Part shown: positions 45,756-56,857 of the stretch, piece after piece
Layout of the letters: the number at the start of each line of letters is the position of its first letter
How positions within the stretch are numbered: position 1 is the stretch's first letter
Source: Corythucha ciliata
Taxonomy: Eukaryota > Arthropoda > Insecta > Hemiptera > Tingidae
Direction of reading: 5' to 3'
Length of the DNA stretch: 64,000 nucleotides
Assembly (NCBI GenBank): GCA_038030265.1
Contig: CM075939.1
Span: forward strand, 39,041,253-39,105,252
Made by a program: the position numbers and the translations under genes
Notes under the pieces: model-generated
Databases searched by the model: none
Told to the model about the DNA's origin: nothing
What the model saw: only the letters and a program-made list of their open reading frames with translations

Positions 45756-47690
45756 TTTCGTCCAACTACGGAAATGTCAATGGGGTCAGTGACGGTTTCC
45801 CTTAACAGATCGTGAAGTGAGGGTAAGAAAGTTTCTGATTGAAAATAACTAGAAAAACAATAAAAGTCACGCAATCACCAGAAAGACGGCGACAAAAAGG
45901 GCGAAGACCACTTTTACAGGTACAGCCATTTGGATTTCCGAGTTTTCGAAGACTTTTGATGGAATTGTCCAACGAAGCTTCTTTTTATACTCGAACAATT
46001 AATTCATAATTCCCAACAGATTATAGTTGGGTATAAGATAAACGAAATTAAACTTAGCGGGTCTTAGTAATTAGGTTTCAAGTTATCTTTCGTTCTTCTA
46101 ATTTCCAAGCAATAAAAATATTCATTTGTCATGAAACTCATTTGATAACTCCACTTTTAAATAATCTTCAAGTTTTTCCTTCCAAATGCTTCTTGATGCA
46201 ATTTCAAGAACAAAAGTTCAAAAAAAAAAACGCTAATGCAAGGTTCTTGAGACAATTCCGCAGCTAACATGAATGCCAATTCGCAGCTGAGCTCGGCAAA
46301 AACACTAATTCGCGGCAAAATCGAGAAAATGTCAATTCGGGATTTTTCCGGGGCAACTTCATGGGTATAGACGAGAAAAGGCGTCATTTCGTGTCTTAGA
46401 AGTGAGAAAGTGCACTGATCTGTGGCTGAAATTGATTAAAACGCTAATACGTGTTTAAATTGAGATAAAGCGGTACTTGAGCCCTTTGAATCCTGATTAA
46501 ATAGACAAAATATGCTCATTTGCAGCAATAAAAAAATGACAACATTAATTTGTTGGTAAAATTGAAAAATGCGTTCATTTTCATCAACAAAATTGATCTC
46601 GCTTAAATAGATCGTGATTAGTTGCCAATAACGACCCATTATGAAGTCTAATATAAGTGTTTGTCAACATCTAATCGTGATTAGATGTTGATCGTGGTTT
46701 AAAAACGGTGAAATCGGGCCTCAATTTCATGATTTTTGGTTCCAATTGGGAAGCTCGGTCAAGAAGTTTTATCACTAAACCCAACGGGAGCGCACGTTTG
46801 AGTGAGTTCCCTCTCATTTATTGTAAACACGTACACTTTTAACTTTCATCGGTGATTAAAGTTGTTTAAATAAATATATAATTATAATAATAAACATCGT
46901 TGAGTGATTCAAAAATTCCGTAAAAAAAAAATCGTCATCCATTAGACAGAATATGTTTCCGTCTGACGCGTTCTAAATCCATCAGATCTGATGGGAAATC
47001 TGTCAAATTGGCAACGCTGCGTTTTTTGCGTTTGTCTGACTGCAGACGTTCGGTTAGGGCAACGTTTACACTGGCGTTACTGGCGGCAGCTAAAACTACC
47101 GCTTCGTCAGGTTCAAATAAATAAATTAGTGGAAGGCTGGTATAGCTTCTACTAAAAGCTCGAGGTTCAATTTACAATCGAGTCGAGGGGCAACGAGGCA
47201 ACAAAGGTAATTACTACAAATTATGATATCAAGTTTAGTTGTTATCACCTTGTTATCTTGTTGCAAATGGTAGGATTTGAGTATGAAAATATTGATACAA
47301 TTTTCCTCTTTCACGTAGTCCGGGAGCCCACCGTATGAAAAATCCGGGTCATTTGATCGTGTCTGGCACCTGCGCAGGGCGTTTTTTATAGTCTAGGAGA
47401 TGACATTTCTGAGATCGCCAGACAATTTCTGTGGGACAGGGGCTCACATTTATTTAACTCAATATTTATCACAAAGAACTCATTTGAAATGTGATGGGTT
47501 CGTCTTAAAGACATAATAGTGCCTCAGATTCGTAAGTTCTACGTTGTATTCCACCGGGAGCGTTCTCGGAAGGATGAAGTTGTGATAACACGACTACGAA
47601 TTGGTGGCGAGCAGCGCCGCCAGCGCTGTGTCAATGGCAAGAAGATGAATTAATACAGTCCAGATCAAATGTAAACAAACCTCAAATTAG
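45756..47690. other. AT-rich, partly array; palindrome at 46664-46691
   Basis: Units of the ~30-bp array in minus orientation at 46220-46600. A perfect 13-bp-arm palindrome (TCAACATCTAATC, then GT, then the complement) lies at 46664-46691. The rest is unrecognised. This segment separates two pieces of a LINE on the same strand. Confidence 0.45.
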
Positions 47691-47730
47691 AACAATTGGA
47701 TGTAGGGGGCTTTGCACCCACCAGACTTCA

Positions 47731-48064
47731 CGAAGATTGCACCCAAAGGTGCGGTCCAGTCTCCGTTTCGACCTCTGACCTTCAGCCACCAGGGCTACTC
47801 GGTCCTGGTCTCATCAGCCCGGCAATTGAGCCGAGTACGGAGCCGATGGACCGGGTCCTCCCCGTCTTGGGCTTGCCAGAACGGGTTGAGAGCCGGTAGC
47901 GGGGATCGTAGTGCAGTAGCACCTCCGCTCCCGGCGAGGGGCGGTCCATCGGCTCCGTACTCGGCTCAATTGCCGGGCTGATGAGACCAGGACCGAGTAG
48001 CCCTGGTGGCTGAAGGTCTGAGGTCGAAACGGAGACTGGACCGCACCTTTGGGTGCAATCTTCG
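47731..48064. mobile_element. Foldback element with 122-bp arms
   Basis: Left arm 47731-47852 and right arm 47943-48064 are inverted copies with a single mismatch, around a 90-bp loop that contains GTAGTGCAGTAGCACCTCCG. The arms begin CGAAGATTGCACCC. It lies next to the broken 3' end of the LINE linker piece. A diverged copy of its right half is at 16190-16350. No target duplication is clear. The open frames crossing it on both strands are near-identical because of the palindrome and are not genes. Confidence 0.88.
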
Positions 48065-48134
48065 TAAACAAACCTTTTGATTACAAGGGGGCTTGAGTTC
48101 AGTTTTGTTATTGTAGTGCGTTTTTGCTTATTTA

Positions 48135-48660
48135 TTCTTACTTTTTTTTCGCGTCTAAATTGTGCTGTGTTATTCTTATGCTTAATAGCCATATTGAATT
48201 CTTTTTCTGTAAAGGGACTGAGAATGAAGTGTTCACCTTGGTTATACGGTATCGAATCTGTCAAGTCTTCAGGGACGAAAGGGGGACACATTTAGTTGAA
48301 AAAGTCTTGCGACCATTCACCGTTTGTAATGGGAGGGTTTTCAGCACTATTCCTGTTTTTAAGGCGCTTGAAGGCACGCCACACATCTTTAATAATTGTG
48401 TTTTTGTTAATACCTTCGCAATACTGTTTCCACGAATTCACTTTGCTTTCTCGGACAATTTTCTTGGCTTTTGCTGCCGCTCTCTGGAACGCTATGTAGT
48501 TGGTGAGATTTGAACAATTTCTATAAGCCGTATAGGCTGTTTTTCTGTTAGCTATGGCCAATTTACATTCCTCGTTCCACCATTTTTTACTGTACTTGAA
48601 ATTTCTTACTTCTTTATACTTAGGAATTGCCTTGTCGCTTGCCCTATTGATGTCATTGGC
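48135..48660 (-). pseudogene. CR1/Jockey-like LINE linker region
   Basis: From 48660 downward: FKYSKKWWNEECKLAIANRK, then AYRNCSNLTNYIAFQRAAAK, then SWKQYCEGINKNTIIKDVWR, ending near SPFTEKEFNMAIKHKNNTA. This is the segment between endonuclease and RT in CR1/Jockey-type ORF2 (W+..EC..A...R, Y..+R+.A+.. +..+K..SW..+C..I, PFT..E...A+...KN.+A). One in-frame stop (TAA at 48292-48294) interrupts an otherwise continuous frame. After 48135 the LINE homology ends abruptly, next to the foldback. It is probably the upstream part of the RT piece at 45225-45755. Confidence 0.8.
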
Positions 48661-49250
48661 GACGGGAAGTGCCCGAGGTGAAGCCGAGGGCAGTTGTCGC
48701 CCGAGATCGTAATGAGGAATACCGCCCGAGTGTTGTACGCTATTTTTTGTACAGCCGAAGTCCTTAATCATTACAATAATAATCATAAAAACCAGTCTTT
48801 AAAGCCCTGTTCAGAAGCTTTGTGCTTTGAACCTCTGTGGAGTGTACTAAACAAAGAAAAATTAATTCCTTCGAAAAATGAAGCATTTTGATAGGTTGCA
48901 CGGACTCCACAGACGCATATCATATGGTTTGCTTAATAAACTGAAGTGAACACACTTTAGCCAGCGAATGGAAGGATGACGTTGCTGATACAGAGAGAAC
49001 TTTAATCGCTTCTCAGCGTAATTTACAGTGCTTATTTTTGTGTTTTTATGGCTAATAAACAATTTAAAAACAGAATTAGGAAAAACTATTTTAAAAAAAC
49101 AACAAAAGACCAAAAAGAAGACGTACCGGGCTGATATTTTTCTTTACGCCCGGCGGGCGGAATGAACCTCATGTCGCCCGCTCAAGACTCTCCCAGCGAT
49201 TGAATTTCGAGTCTTTACGCCCGGCTGTACAAAAAGTTCTGTTTACTTCT
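48660..49250. other. Possible inverted-end element containing a MITE
   Basis: TTTTTTGTACAGCCG at 48741 and CGGCTGTACAAAAAG near 49226-49240 are inverted matches. The segment also carries CG-rich blocks on both sides (CGCCCGAG, GCCCGGCGGGCGG). The F1 MITE copy lies inside. It interrupts the upstream side of the LINE linker piece. Weak. Confidence 0.3.
48803..48933. mobile_element. Foldback MITE F1, decayed third copy
   Basis: 131 bp. The centre (TTCGAAAAATGAAGCATTTT then GATAGGTTGCA) is nearly identical to the F1 copies at 4028 and 59432, while the arms have drifted. TAA flanks both ends (48800-48802 and 48934-48936). Confidence 0.7.
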
Positions 49251-50063
49251 GTATTATTGGGTCTTCTCGACCTTCATCTCCACTCCAAAGCGAAGGGCTC
49301 TATCAGCCGTAGCTGACAATTATAGCTAGCATTTTCCAAGCTGGAACGCGCCCCCCCCCACCTCACAGCCCACAGTTAGCTTTACCAAAGCCCACGTGAT
49401 TGTGAAGACGTCTTTACAAGTTATGCAGATGTTACTTTTGTTCCCCAATTCGAATTTCAATTTGCTCAGGTAGTGTATTTTTGCTTACGTTTTGTTCATA
49501 ATCTACCCCGAGGGCGTTAAAATGAAAATTCCCCCCATGTAAGCGGGGGGAAATGATTTCAATTCCCAATTCCCCGTTACCAGCTTTTCACGTAGACATG
49601 GACATTTTGAAGCTCCCGAAGCTATAAAATTGATTGAATGTATACAGGTGAGACATAGGGGGGGGGGGGTGTTAGCCACACTTCCACTCACCCATCCTCC
49701 GAACTCTCTAAAACGAAAAAAAAGGCATGGGTAACCCCACCCATACCGAGCTACTGCCGCAAACGGAACTTTATTTATTTTTTATCCTGGCATCCGCCTC
49801 TGGCTATCAAAAGCTGACTCCTTTTAACAGCTTTAGACCATTTAAATTTCACCCTCCCCCCCTAACCCACACATTCACTTGCCGTGTGAATTGAAAACGT
49901 CCGAAACATGATGGGGATGAGGAGCGATGACTGGCTCTTCGTTTCTTCTATTAAAAGAAAAAGAAAAAAATATCTCTCTAAATTATAAAATAAAACCCGT
50001 CCCGTAAGGGTCTTTAAAGTTGGTGTTTTGGAAGAATACGAAAGTAAAAAAAGAAAAAAAAAG

Positions 50064-50095
<32 letters not shown>

Positions 50096-50885
50096 GTAAG
50101 TCCTTGTGAAGTTAAGTTACACCATTGGATATTTATAAACAATTATCCCCTCCTCTTGTTCCTTTAGTTTTCATTGATCTCACGGTTAAACGAAAAAAGG
50201 ACGCGATTGTATCTTTTTAAAAATCTATTGTTTTGAGTTTCGGCTAATAGGGACTTGCGTAAAGATAAGAACTCCCTTATTATTATTATTATTGTTATTA
50301 TTATTTCGAAGATAATAAACAAGGGTGGTAGAGTGGAAGGAGTGAAGTTTCGTGGATGTTTTTGGTTGTTCGCAGGGTGGGAAGTTGGATGGCTATTAAA
50401 AGTATCCATTCAGAGACGGTAATAACGAGGAAGACAATGTCTTTGTGACTCCAAAAAAAAATGACAATAATGAAGCAGTCCCCTTCCCTCCGCTCCATCA
50501 TAGGAGGCGACTTCAAAATGTCGTCATGAAGGCAAAGGAACCTTTTAAGCTGGTCTCTTTTTAAGTATCCTCTCCTCCAACCACTGTTCCTTTTTTTTAA
50601 TGCACAAAACTTCTGACAATGTCATGATAAAAGGATGAGGGAGTCCACGGAAAGGGTCATTTTACACTCGATCCTCTCCACTTCTCAACTTCAAAGAACT
50701 GTTATTTTTGGAATGACACTAAAGGGAGATGGTAGGGATTTTAAGGGCAGTAACAGAACCTTAAGATTCCTCTGGATGGTCTGTGAAATGCAAAACTTTC
50801 GTGCTGCTGTACCTGTAAAATTTCCTACACCCATCGATGCCCGGGGCAGAAATCTCCCCCTCTCCTCCTCTCACTAGCGTTCAAC
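49251..50885. other. Receptor intron, unique-looking part
   Basis: No array. A long A run at 50062-50094, C and G runs (near 49345 and 49660) and an ATT microsatellite near 50278-50305. No coding segment or RNA gene is supported. Confidence 0.45.
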
Positions 50886-53650
50886 TATGGCCTTTTCCTT
50901 ATTTTAGCCACGAATAATCGCTTTTTCCACATCCTATCCGCCAATTAGCGCTTAGGCTTTAAGCCGCGAATGAGTGCTTTTTGTCAATTTCCCCCGCAAA
51001 TTGGCGCTTTTTTTTTTTTTTTTTTCATGAAATTAACACTTTTCTCAGTTTGAGCTGAAAATAAGCGTTTTTCTTAAATGTTTTCCCTGGTGTTAGACGC
51101 AAAATAGCGTTTTTTTCTCAATTTTGGCCACAAATTAGGATTTTTTGTGCTCCATATGGATTAGCCATTTTTCTCAGTTTTAGCCGCAAAATAGGGGGTT
51201 TTCACCCATAGCCATAATTAGGTACTTTTTCTTAATTATAGCCTCAAAGTTTCCTTCAGAAGCCGCGAATTGGCGTGTTTTGAATTTTTGACTCAAATTA
51301 ACAATTTTCCCAATTTTAGCAGTGAATTTCTGATTTTTTCCATTGTAACCTGGAAATTAGCACTTTTCCCAATTATTATAGCGCTTTATTTTCTTAATTT
51401 TAGCAGCGTATTGACTTTTCTAACCTGCGTCAATTAGCGAATTTTCCACTTTTTGTCAGAAGTTGGCATTATTAACAATTTTAGCTGCAAATTGGTGGTT
51501 TTCCCCATTTTTAGCAGTGAACTAGCACTTTTTCTTAATTTAAGCTGAAAATTAGCCTTTCTCTTAATTTTAGCCGAGCTAATTATTAATTCTCTCAATA
51601 ACAGCTCCAAATTAGCGTTGTTTTTTAAATTTTAGGACTATATTAGCAATTTTTCTTTACTTTTAGCTAATGTAGATAAGTGCATCTTCTCAGTTATAGC
51701 TGCGTATCAGCGATTTATTTTTGTTTTTTGTTTATTTCGGCCTTGAATTTGCCGTTATTCTCAATTTTAGCCACTTAGTTGCCTTTAGGAGGCCTGTATA
51801 TTTGAATTAGAAATAATGTCATAAATTATCCGCGAATTAGTGATCTTTCTCAATTTTAGCCGCGAATTAGCGAGTTTTCTCAATTTCAGCAGTGTAGTAG
51901 CACTTCTTAAACTTTGTATTAGCAAAATGTTCTCAATTTTGGCAAAAATTGGCATTTTCTTCAAATTTTAGCAGCAAATTAGCCATTTTTACAATATTCA
52001 GCAGGGAATTAGCACTTTTTGTCAATTCGAGCCTTTTTTTTAGCGTTTTTGTTTATGACTTACTTGTGATTTTTTCAATGTCAACCGCGTTTTTTTACGT
52101 TTCAGTCCCACATTGGCATTTATTATTATCCCACATTAGCATTTTTTTTTTCTTCTTTTCAGGTCTAGCCTCGAACGGGAGCTACGCTTCGGTGTCTTTT
52201 CAATTTTAGCCACAATTTAGTGATTTTCCTCAAGCGCGAGTTAGCGCTTTTTCTCAATTTCAGCAGTGCAGTAGCGTTTCTATCCCCTGCATTAATAGGG
52301 TGACCACACGTCCTACTTTCCCGGACATGTCCTACTTCTCATTTTTCCTACGGCTCATTTTTCATGTGTCCGGAGAGAGGTCAAAAGTGTCATCTTTTTA
52401 GTCCTACTCTTTCGGCTCAACTACATCTGGTGTTTGTAACTTCGAAAGTCTTTCACGTTCGTATTTAAACAAAGCTGTGGGGCTTTAACACTTGGCCATA
52501 ACTTGCTCGGCCACGTTTTACCATCACGTCCTCACGAAGCTTTTCCAGAACCGATTGTTTCAAATTTGGCACAAATTTCATGGATTTTGTAATTTTCTAT
52601 CCCAATTTCGCGGATTTTCACGCTTTTATAAACCAAATTTCGTGGTGTTTATTCTTACTAAATAAAATAAGTTTTGCAGGTGAATTAGCTCATTCCGAAA
52701 ATTAGTTCAACTCTTTCAAAAACAAAATTCCCAAATTCGGCTTTATTATGCAACGCCCAAATTTCGTCATTTTAATCTTTAGAAATCCCAAGTTTTGTGG
52801 ATTTTTGTTCTTTCAAAACCCAATTTCGCTCTTTCAAACCGAGTAAACAACTATTTCAACGTGAATTTTTAGGTGTCCTACGAGCGTCCTTCTTTTTTGT
52901 GAAGGCGTCCTCGGAAACTACTTTTACATCTGGTCACCCTAGTATAAAGGATTTTCTCAATTTCAGCCTCTAATTTTCCTTTTCCTCAATTTTAGCTGTA
53001 GATTAGTCACATTAGCAGCGAATTAGCACTTATTTTAAATTTGAACTAAAAATTAGCGGTTTCTTCATTTTGAGCCACGTTTTTTAAAATTTTAGCCGCG
53101 TTGTTTTTTTTTATATTTTAGCCCCGCATTTGTTTTTTCTGCTACGGATTAGCGCTGTTTTTCAGTTTGAGTACGGATTTGCGTTCTCTCGATTTTAGCC
53201 GCGAATTTATTTGAATTATATCCGCGAATTAGCACTTTGTCTTAATGTCAGCTGTGAAATATGGTTTTCTTTTAATTTTACAGCAAATTAGCATCTATTC
53301 TCTTTTTTATATGCGAATCTGCAATTTTTCGCAATGTCAGTTGTGAATTTGCCAGTTTTGCCCAATTTTGACCCGATTTTTTTTTTTTGACAATATTAGC
53401 CGCGATTTCTTTCACTTTCCGTCTTGATTAGTAGCGGCTTGGCCCAAAAACAACAATTTTGCGTTGATTTTTACATTTTAGCCGTAGTATGGCCTTCATA
53501 GACCGCGAATCAGTGTTTTTTTTTTTCTCAATTTTGGTCAGGAACTTGCATCGTTAGACCGCACTTTTTCGCTGTTATAGCCACGAATTTATTAGCGCTT
53601 TTTCCAAAGTTTTTGCCTTGTCAGCAAATTGCTGATTGCCGATCTGCATG
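50886..53650 (+). repeat. AT-rich degenerate array, unit about 30 bp
   Basis: The longest plus-orientation block of the GCGAATTAGCG / TTTTTCTCAATTTTAGC array; two consecutive units at 51855-51885 are 30 bp apart. It is interrupted by the TIR element at 52296-52941 and followed by a GC-rich hAT-like end at 53895-53951. It has no gene; the frame at 51949-52209 is an array translation. Lies in the receptor intron. Confidence 0.75.
52296..52941. mobile_element. 646-bp TIR element, unclassified
   Basis: TAGGGTGACCA at the left and TGGTCACCCTA at the right are perfect 11-bp inverted ends. The next bases keep a looser inverted relationship (CACGTCCTACTTT versus the complement of AACTACTTTTACATC). 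The interior includes a patch of the 'AAATTTCGTGGATTT' array (52555-52850). Target duplication is ambiguous: a TA dinucleotide, or a poor 8-bp match. Confidence 0.6.
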
Positions 53651-53894
53651 ATAGTGCGCTTAAAGAGCTAACGAGAGCCTCAAGATGGCGCGAAGTTCCT
53701 CGATTTGAGCTCCCCAGAATAACGCTCAATCGAAAAGCCCACATTCTTTGCTGATATCACTTGCAACGTTACATTCTCCAGGTTGGATGGACTGAAATTC
53801 TTATAGGAAGGGGTCAAATCACTGTCCAATCTTTTCACATACCTACATTCATGAATATGGAACCTAAAAATGCTCATTTTCCCGTATGTTTTAG

Positions 53895-53951
53895 CTTTTC
53901 AGGGGCCCGGGGCGGTCCGCCCTCCCTCGCTACTGCTTTGTTACGCTACTG
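53895..53951. mobile_element. hAT-like right terminus (solo)
   Basis: A GC-rich block GGGGCCCGGGGCGGTCCGCC followed by CTGCTTTGTTACGCTACTG; the complement CAGTAGCGTAAC is a hAT-like end. It follows the 50886-53650 array. The flank after it is GGCTTTAT, and no left partner with that duplication was found. Confidence 0.4.
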
Positions 53952-54054
53952 GGCTTTATAACCTTCCCTGGAGCTCAATGATGCAGTCGGTTGAAACAGG
54001 AGGACTTGCTATAAAAGTAAAAATTGATACGTAATTAATTAATTATTGACTTAC

Positions 54055-54471
54055 CGATGACCGTGATGAGGATGACGATGCCGAGGACAACCGACAGCAT
54101 CGCCATGACAAAGTTCCCGTAGTACGGCTGGTCGAGGTCCGACAGGCTTCCATTCCAAGAGCCGTTATAGTACGAGCCATTGTCAAAGTAGCCGGACAAT
54201 TGTAGTGGATACTCATTCGGTGAATGGTGGAGGTGCGGTGCACTTGTGACTGACGACGGCGCGGCTGTGGGGAACGGTCCGGGTGATCCAAGAGCGGTAC
54301 GAACGAGGGACGTGAGCTCGGAGCAAAGGGCGAGCTCTTCGCCTGGAATTCCTCCACTTCCTCTTCCAGCAGTGACAGTTGACGACGAATTTCCGCGATC
54401 CGAGCACAGACGGCTGGCCGTCTTTAGCAAAGCGACCAGCTCTTCCCGCATTGCCCGACCATTGCCCTGTA
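54055..54471 (-). CDS. 5-HT1: 5-HT1-like serotonin receptor, N-terminal exon
   Basis: 417 nt bounded by a consensus acceptor (polypyrimidine then CACAG) and donor (ATCG/GTAAGTC). The first in-frame Met (54451) gives 132 codons plus one base: a hydrophilic N-terminus with N-glycosylation sequons N21-SS, N91-GS, N96-GS and N100-GS, then TM1 from about residue 114 (FVMAMLSVVLGIVILITVI). The codon split by the intron becomes G when joined to the exon at 35405, giving [12 protein letters not shown], the expected 5-HT1 TM1. No stop lies between the acceptor and the Met, so an earlier start in an upstream exon is possible. Other frames on this stretch are shadows. Confidence 0.88.
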
Positions 54472-56828
54472 CTGTGAAAAAAAAAAGTAAAAAAAACAAT
54501 TTGTAGTTTTTAATTCATCCAGCGTTCCATTTTAAAATTAATCCGCAGGTTGACAAGTGAAAACCGCCACAGTGCCAGTAGTCTTCGCCAATTATATCTG
54601 CTGACAACCAGAAACATTGGGCTCAATTTGTTTTTCGTGAAAACCCGCACAAATAAGACAAAACAATCTCGAAATGTCTGTTTCTAAAAACTTATCGCTC
54701 GCGTGGAGGCATTAATCGATACTCCCCTCATCTCGTCACTACATCTTTAACAGGGCAGCCGCGTTCTGATAGAAAAATAATAATTTCTATCCGAGGAATT
54801 TCATGATAAAGTGAAATGTTTTGTTCTGTTACGGGTGTAATCGAAAACAACAATGTTCCCCTCTCCCCCCACCCAACCATCTTCCCGAAAATCCCGCCCC
54901 TAAACCTCTTACTGCCGAAGGTTGTGATTAAGGGTGGCTCGAAAATCGTTGTACTGTAAGGAACGGTGACGTGGTTTTAGTGGTCGGGTGTTGGTGGCGG
55001 GGAGGGGAGGGCCGAAGTTTCCAATGATAAAGCAAGTCGATATTTCATTCAAAGTCAGACAGGAATAAATCTCTCAGAAACCGAGCCCTACTGTCTCCTA
55101 TTCCTGGGTGGTGAGAGTTTGGTTCCGACGTGCAGTATAGATCATATCAAAATGTTTAGAAATCAGTACTGGAAGGGGATGGAGTTGGGGTCTTGAATCG
55201 CACGATATGAGGTGGTGCGTGGGGTAAAGTTACCAGGAGGAAACCCCCACCTCCCGCCATTCACATGCCCTTTGGAGGTCCCGAGAGAGATGTTGTAAGA
55301 ACAATGAGGATGACTATATGTATACACTGGTGAGGCTTCTCTCACACGATTCTATTCGGATTGGTGAGGTTATGAGTGATGATGGGGGGGGGGAGCAAAT
55401 AGAACAAATTAATCATTTGACTAAGTGCGGTTATGGCTCAAACGAAGGGATTATCGCTGGTTTTGTTCTGGAAAATATTTATTTTTCTTGAGCGGAAGTG
55501 GGATGGGAGCCTCTGTTACGCGCACACTCACTCTCTCTTTATTTCTGTCACAAGCTCTCTCTCTCACTCCAATCTCTTTCGCTTTCATCCCTTGGAGGCG
55601 ATGATTTAAACGTTTGTAGAGAAACGATGATATTATAGTAAAATTTAACAACTCAAGGCCCTCCGCGGTCCCCTTGATTATTCGGTGTCAGATCTACTTG
55701 GGTCAATGTAAAAATATCGGCCTTTCACCCTTATTTATCAATTTCATTTATTGGCCCAATTTATCTTTATCAGCAGGTAATACGGGGGGGGGGGGATTCT
55801 GCATGAATGGCACGTGAGAAATACGACCCTCAGGCCAATAGGAGAAGCACTTGAGTCTCTCTAAGCAGTCACTCAAGCAGGGAATCGGTGCGGTAAGCAC
55901 ACAGCAATGCTGTATTTACGGGTTTATCTTCCAATTGTGTTGTTGTGTAGTAGAGGGAGTGATTGTGAGGAAATCGACCTAAAATCGACTCACCTTACAC
56001 TTCAGACTTGTAAAGGGCTGCTGTTTAAACTGAAAAAGCCGGCTTGTGAAACCGAAGATCCTTCGAATGACATCCTGTGAGAGAGTGTGAGTGAGCGGGG
56101 GTAATTTATTAACCAATATAATTAATATTTACTGAAATTGTCTGTTTAATTTGAATATACAGTCAAAAACGCTGCGAATTATCGAACAATGCCTTATTAT
56201 TTCGACTGTTTATGGGTTTATTATTCATCGATGTAGTCAAATCCGGCTTGAAATTACATGAAAATCGAAACCCCACACCCCTATGATCCCAAATCCTTTG
56301 AAAATCCCCATTTTGGACCCGCTTTTGGCCCATAAACCCCCAGGGAGTTATTTGATCAAACTGATCAGATGTTAGGACCAACTAGACCCCAAGTGGAGTC
56401 TATGTGCGAAAGAACGAGTTTTTTCGAGCAATCCTAGGACAAGATATGGCCCGGACGGCGGACGGACTTTTTTTTTTTATTGCAGATTTGGATTCTACGC
56501 ACTTTGAAACGTAAAACTACAAATTTTGAGGGGGGGGGGGGTCAAAAAAATGTTTTTGTGATACGATTACAAAGACTTATTATTCAGAAATAATGAGCCA
56601 AAAATGAACAAAAGTTGTACCGAACTCTCTCATGTTCCGGAGTGAAGGTTACAGAATTTGCCAGGACGTGTTTCTTAATGAATATATTATGATAATTACC
56701 AAAAAAACCAGCATACATTTGAATTGTTAGTAATTTTTTCCGCTTAATTGCCGCAATTAATACTCGTGTTGTTTCTTTTTGTTTCCATTTATTAATTTTG
56801 TGTTACCCTTCGGTTTTAACTTCGTAAG
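54472..56828. other. Intergenic between receptor and takeout gene
   Basis: Contains G/C homopolymers (55385-55393, 55785-55795, 56530-56540) and no recognised coding exon. It must hold the upstream exons or promoter of the minus-strand receptor and the 5' region of the plus-strand takeout gene, but I could not locate these beyond the possible initiator below. Confidence 0.45.
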
Positions 56829-56834
56829 TCAGTT
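56829..56834 (+). promoter_or_regulatory. Possible arthropod initiator (TCAGTT)
   Basis: TCAGTT matches the arthropod initiator consensus and lies 24 bp upstream of the takeout start codon, which would leave a short 5' UTR. No TATA box is seen at the usual distance. Suggestive only. Confidence 0.3.
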
Positions 56835-56857
56835 TGCGCGGCTTATTACCATCAAAC

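Noticed and set aside
47782..48071. Open frames on both strands with almost identical proteins
   Set aside because: They are an effect of the 122-bp inverted arms, which encode the same peptide on either strand.
54043..54357. Minus-strand open frame of 104 codons rich in Arg and Ser
   Set aside because: It is an alternative frame of the receptor exon 54055-54471; the receptor frame has conserved TM1 and matching splice phase.
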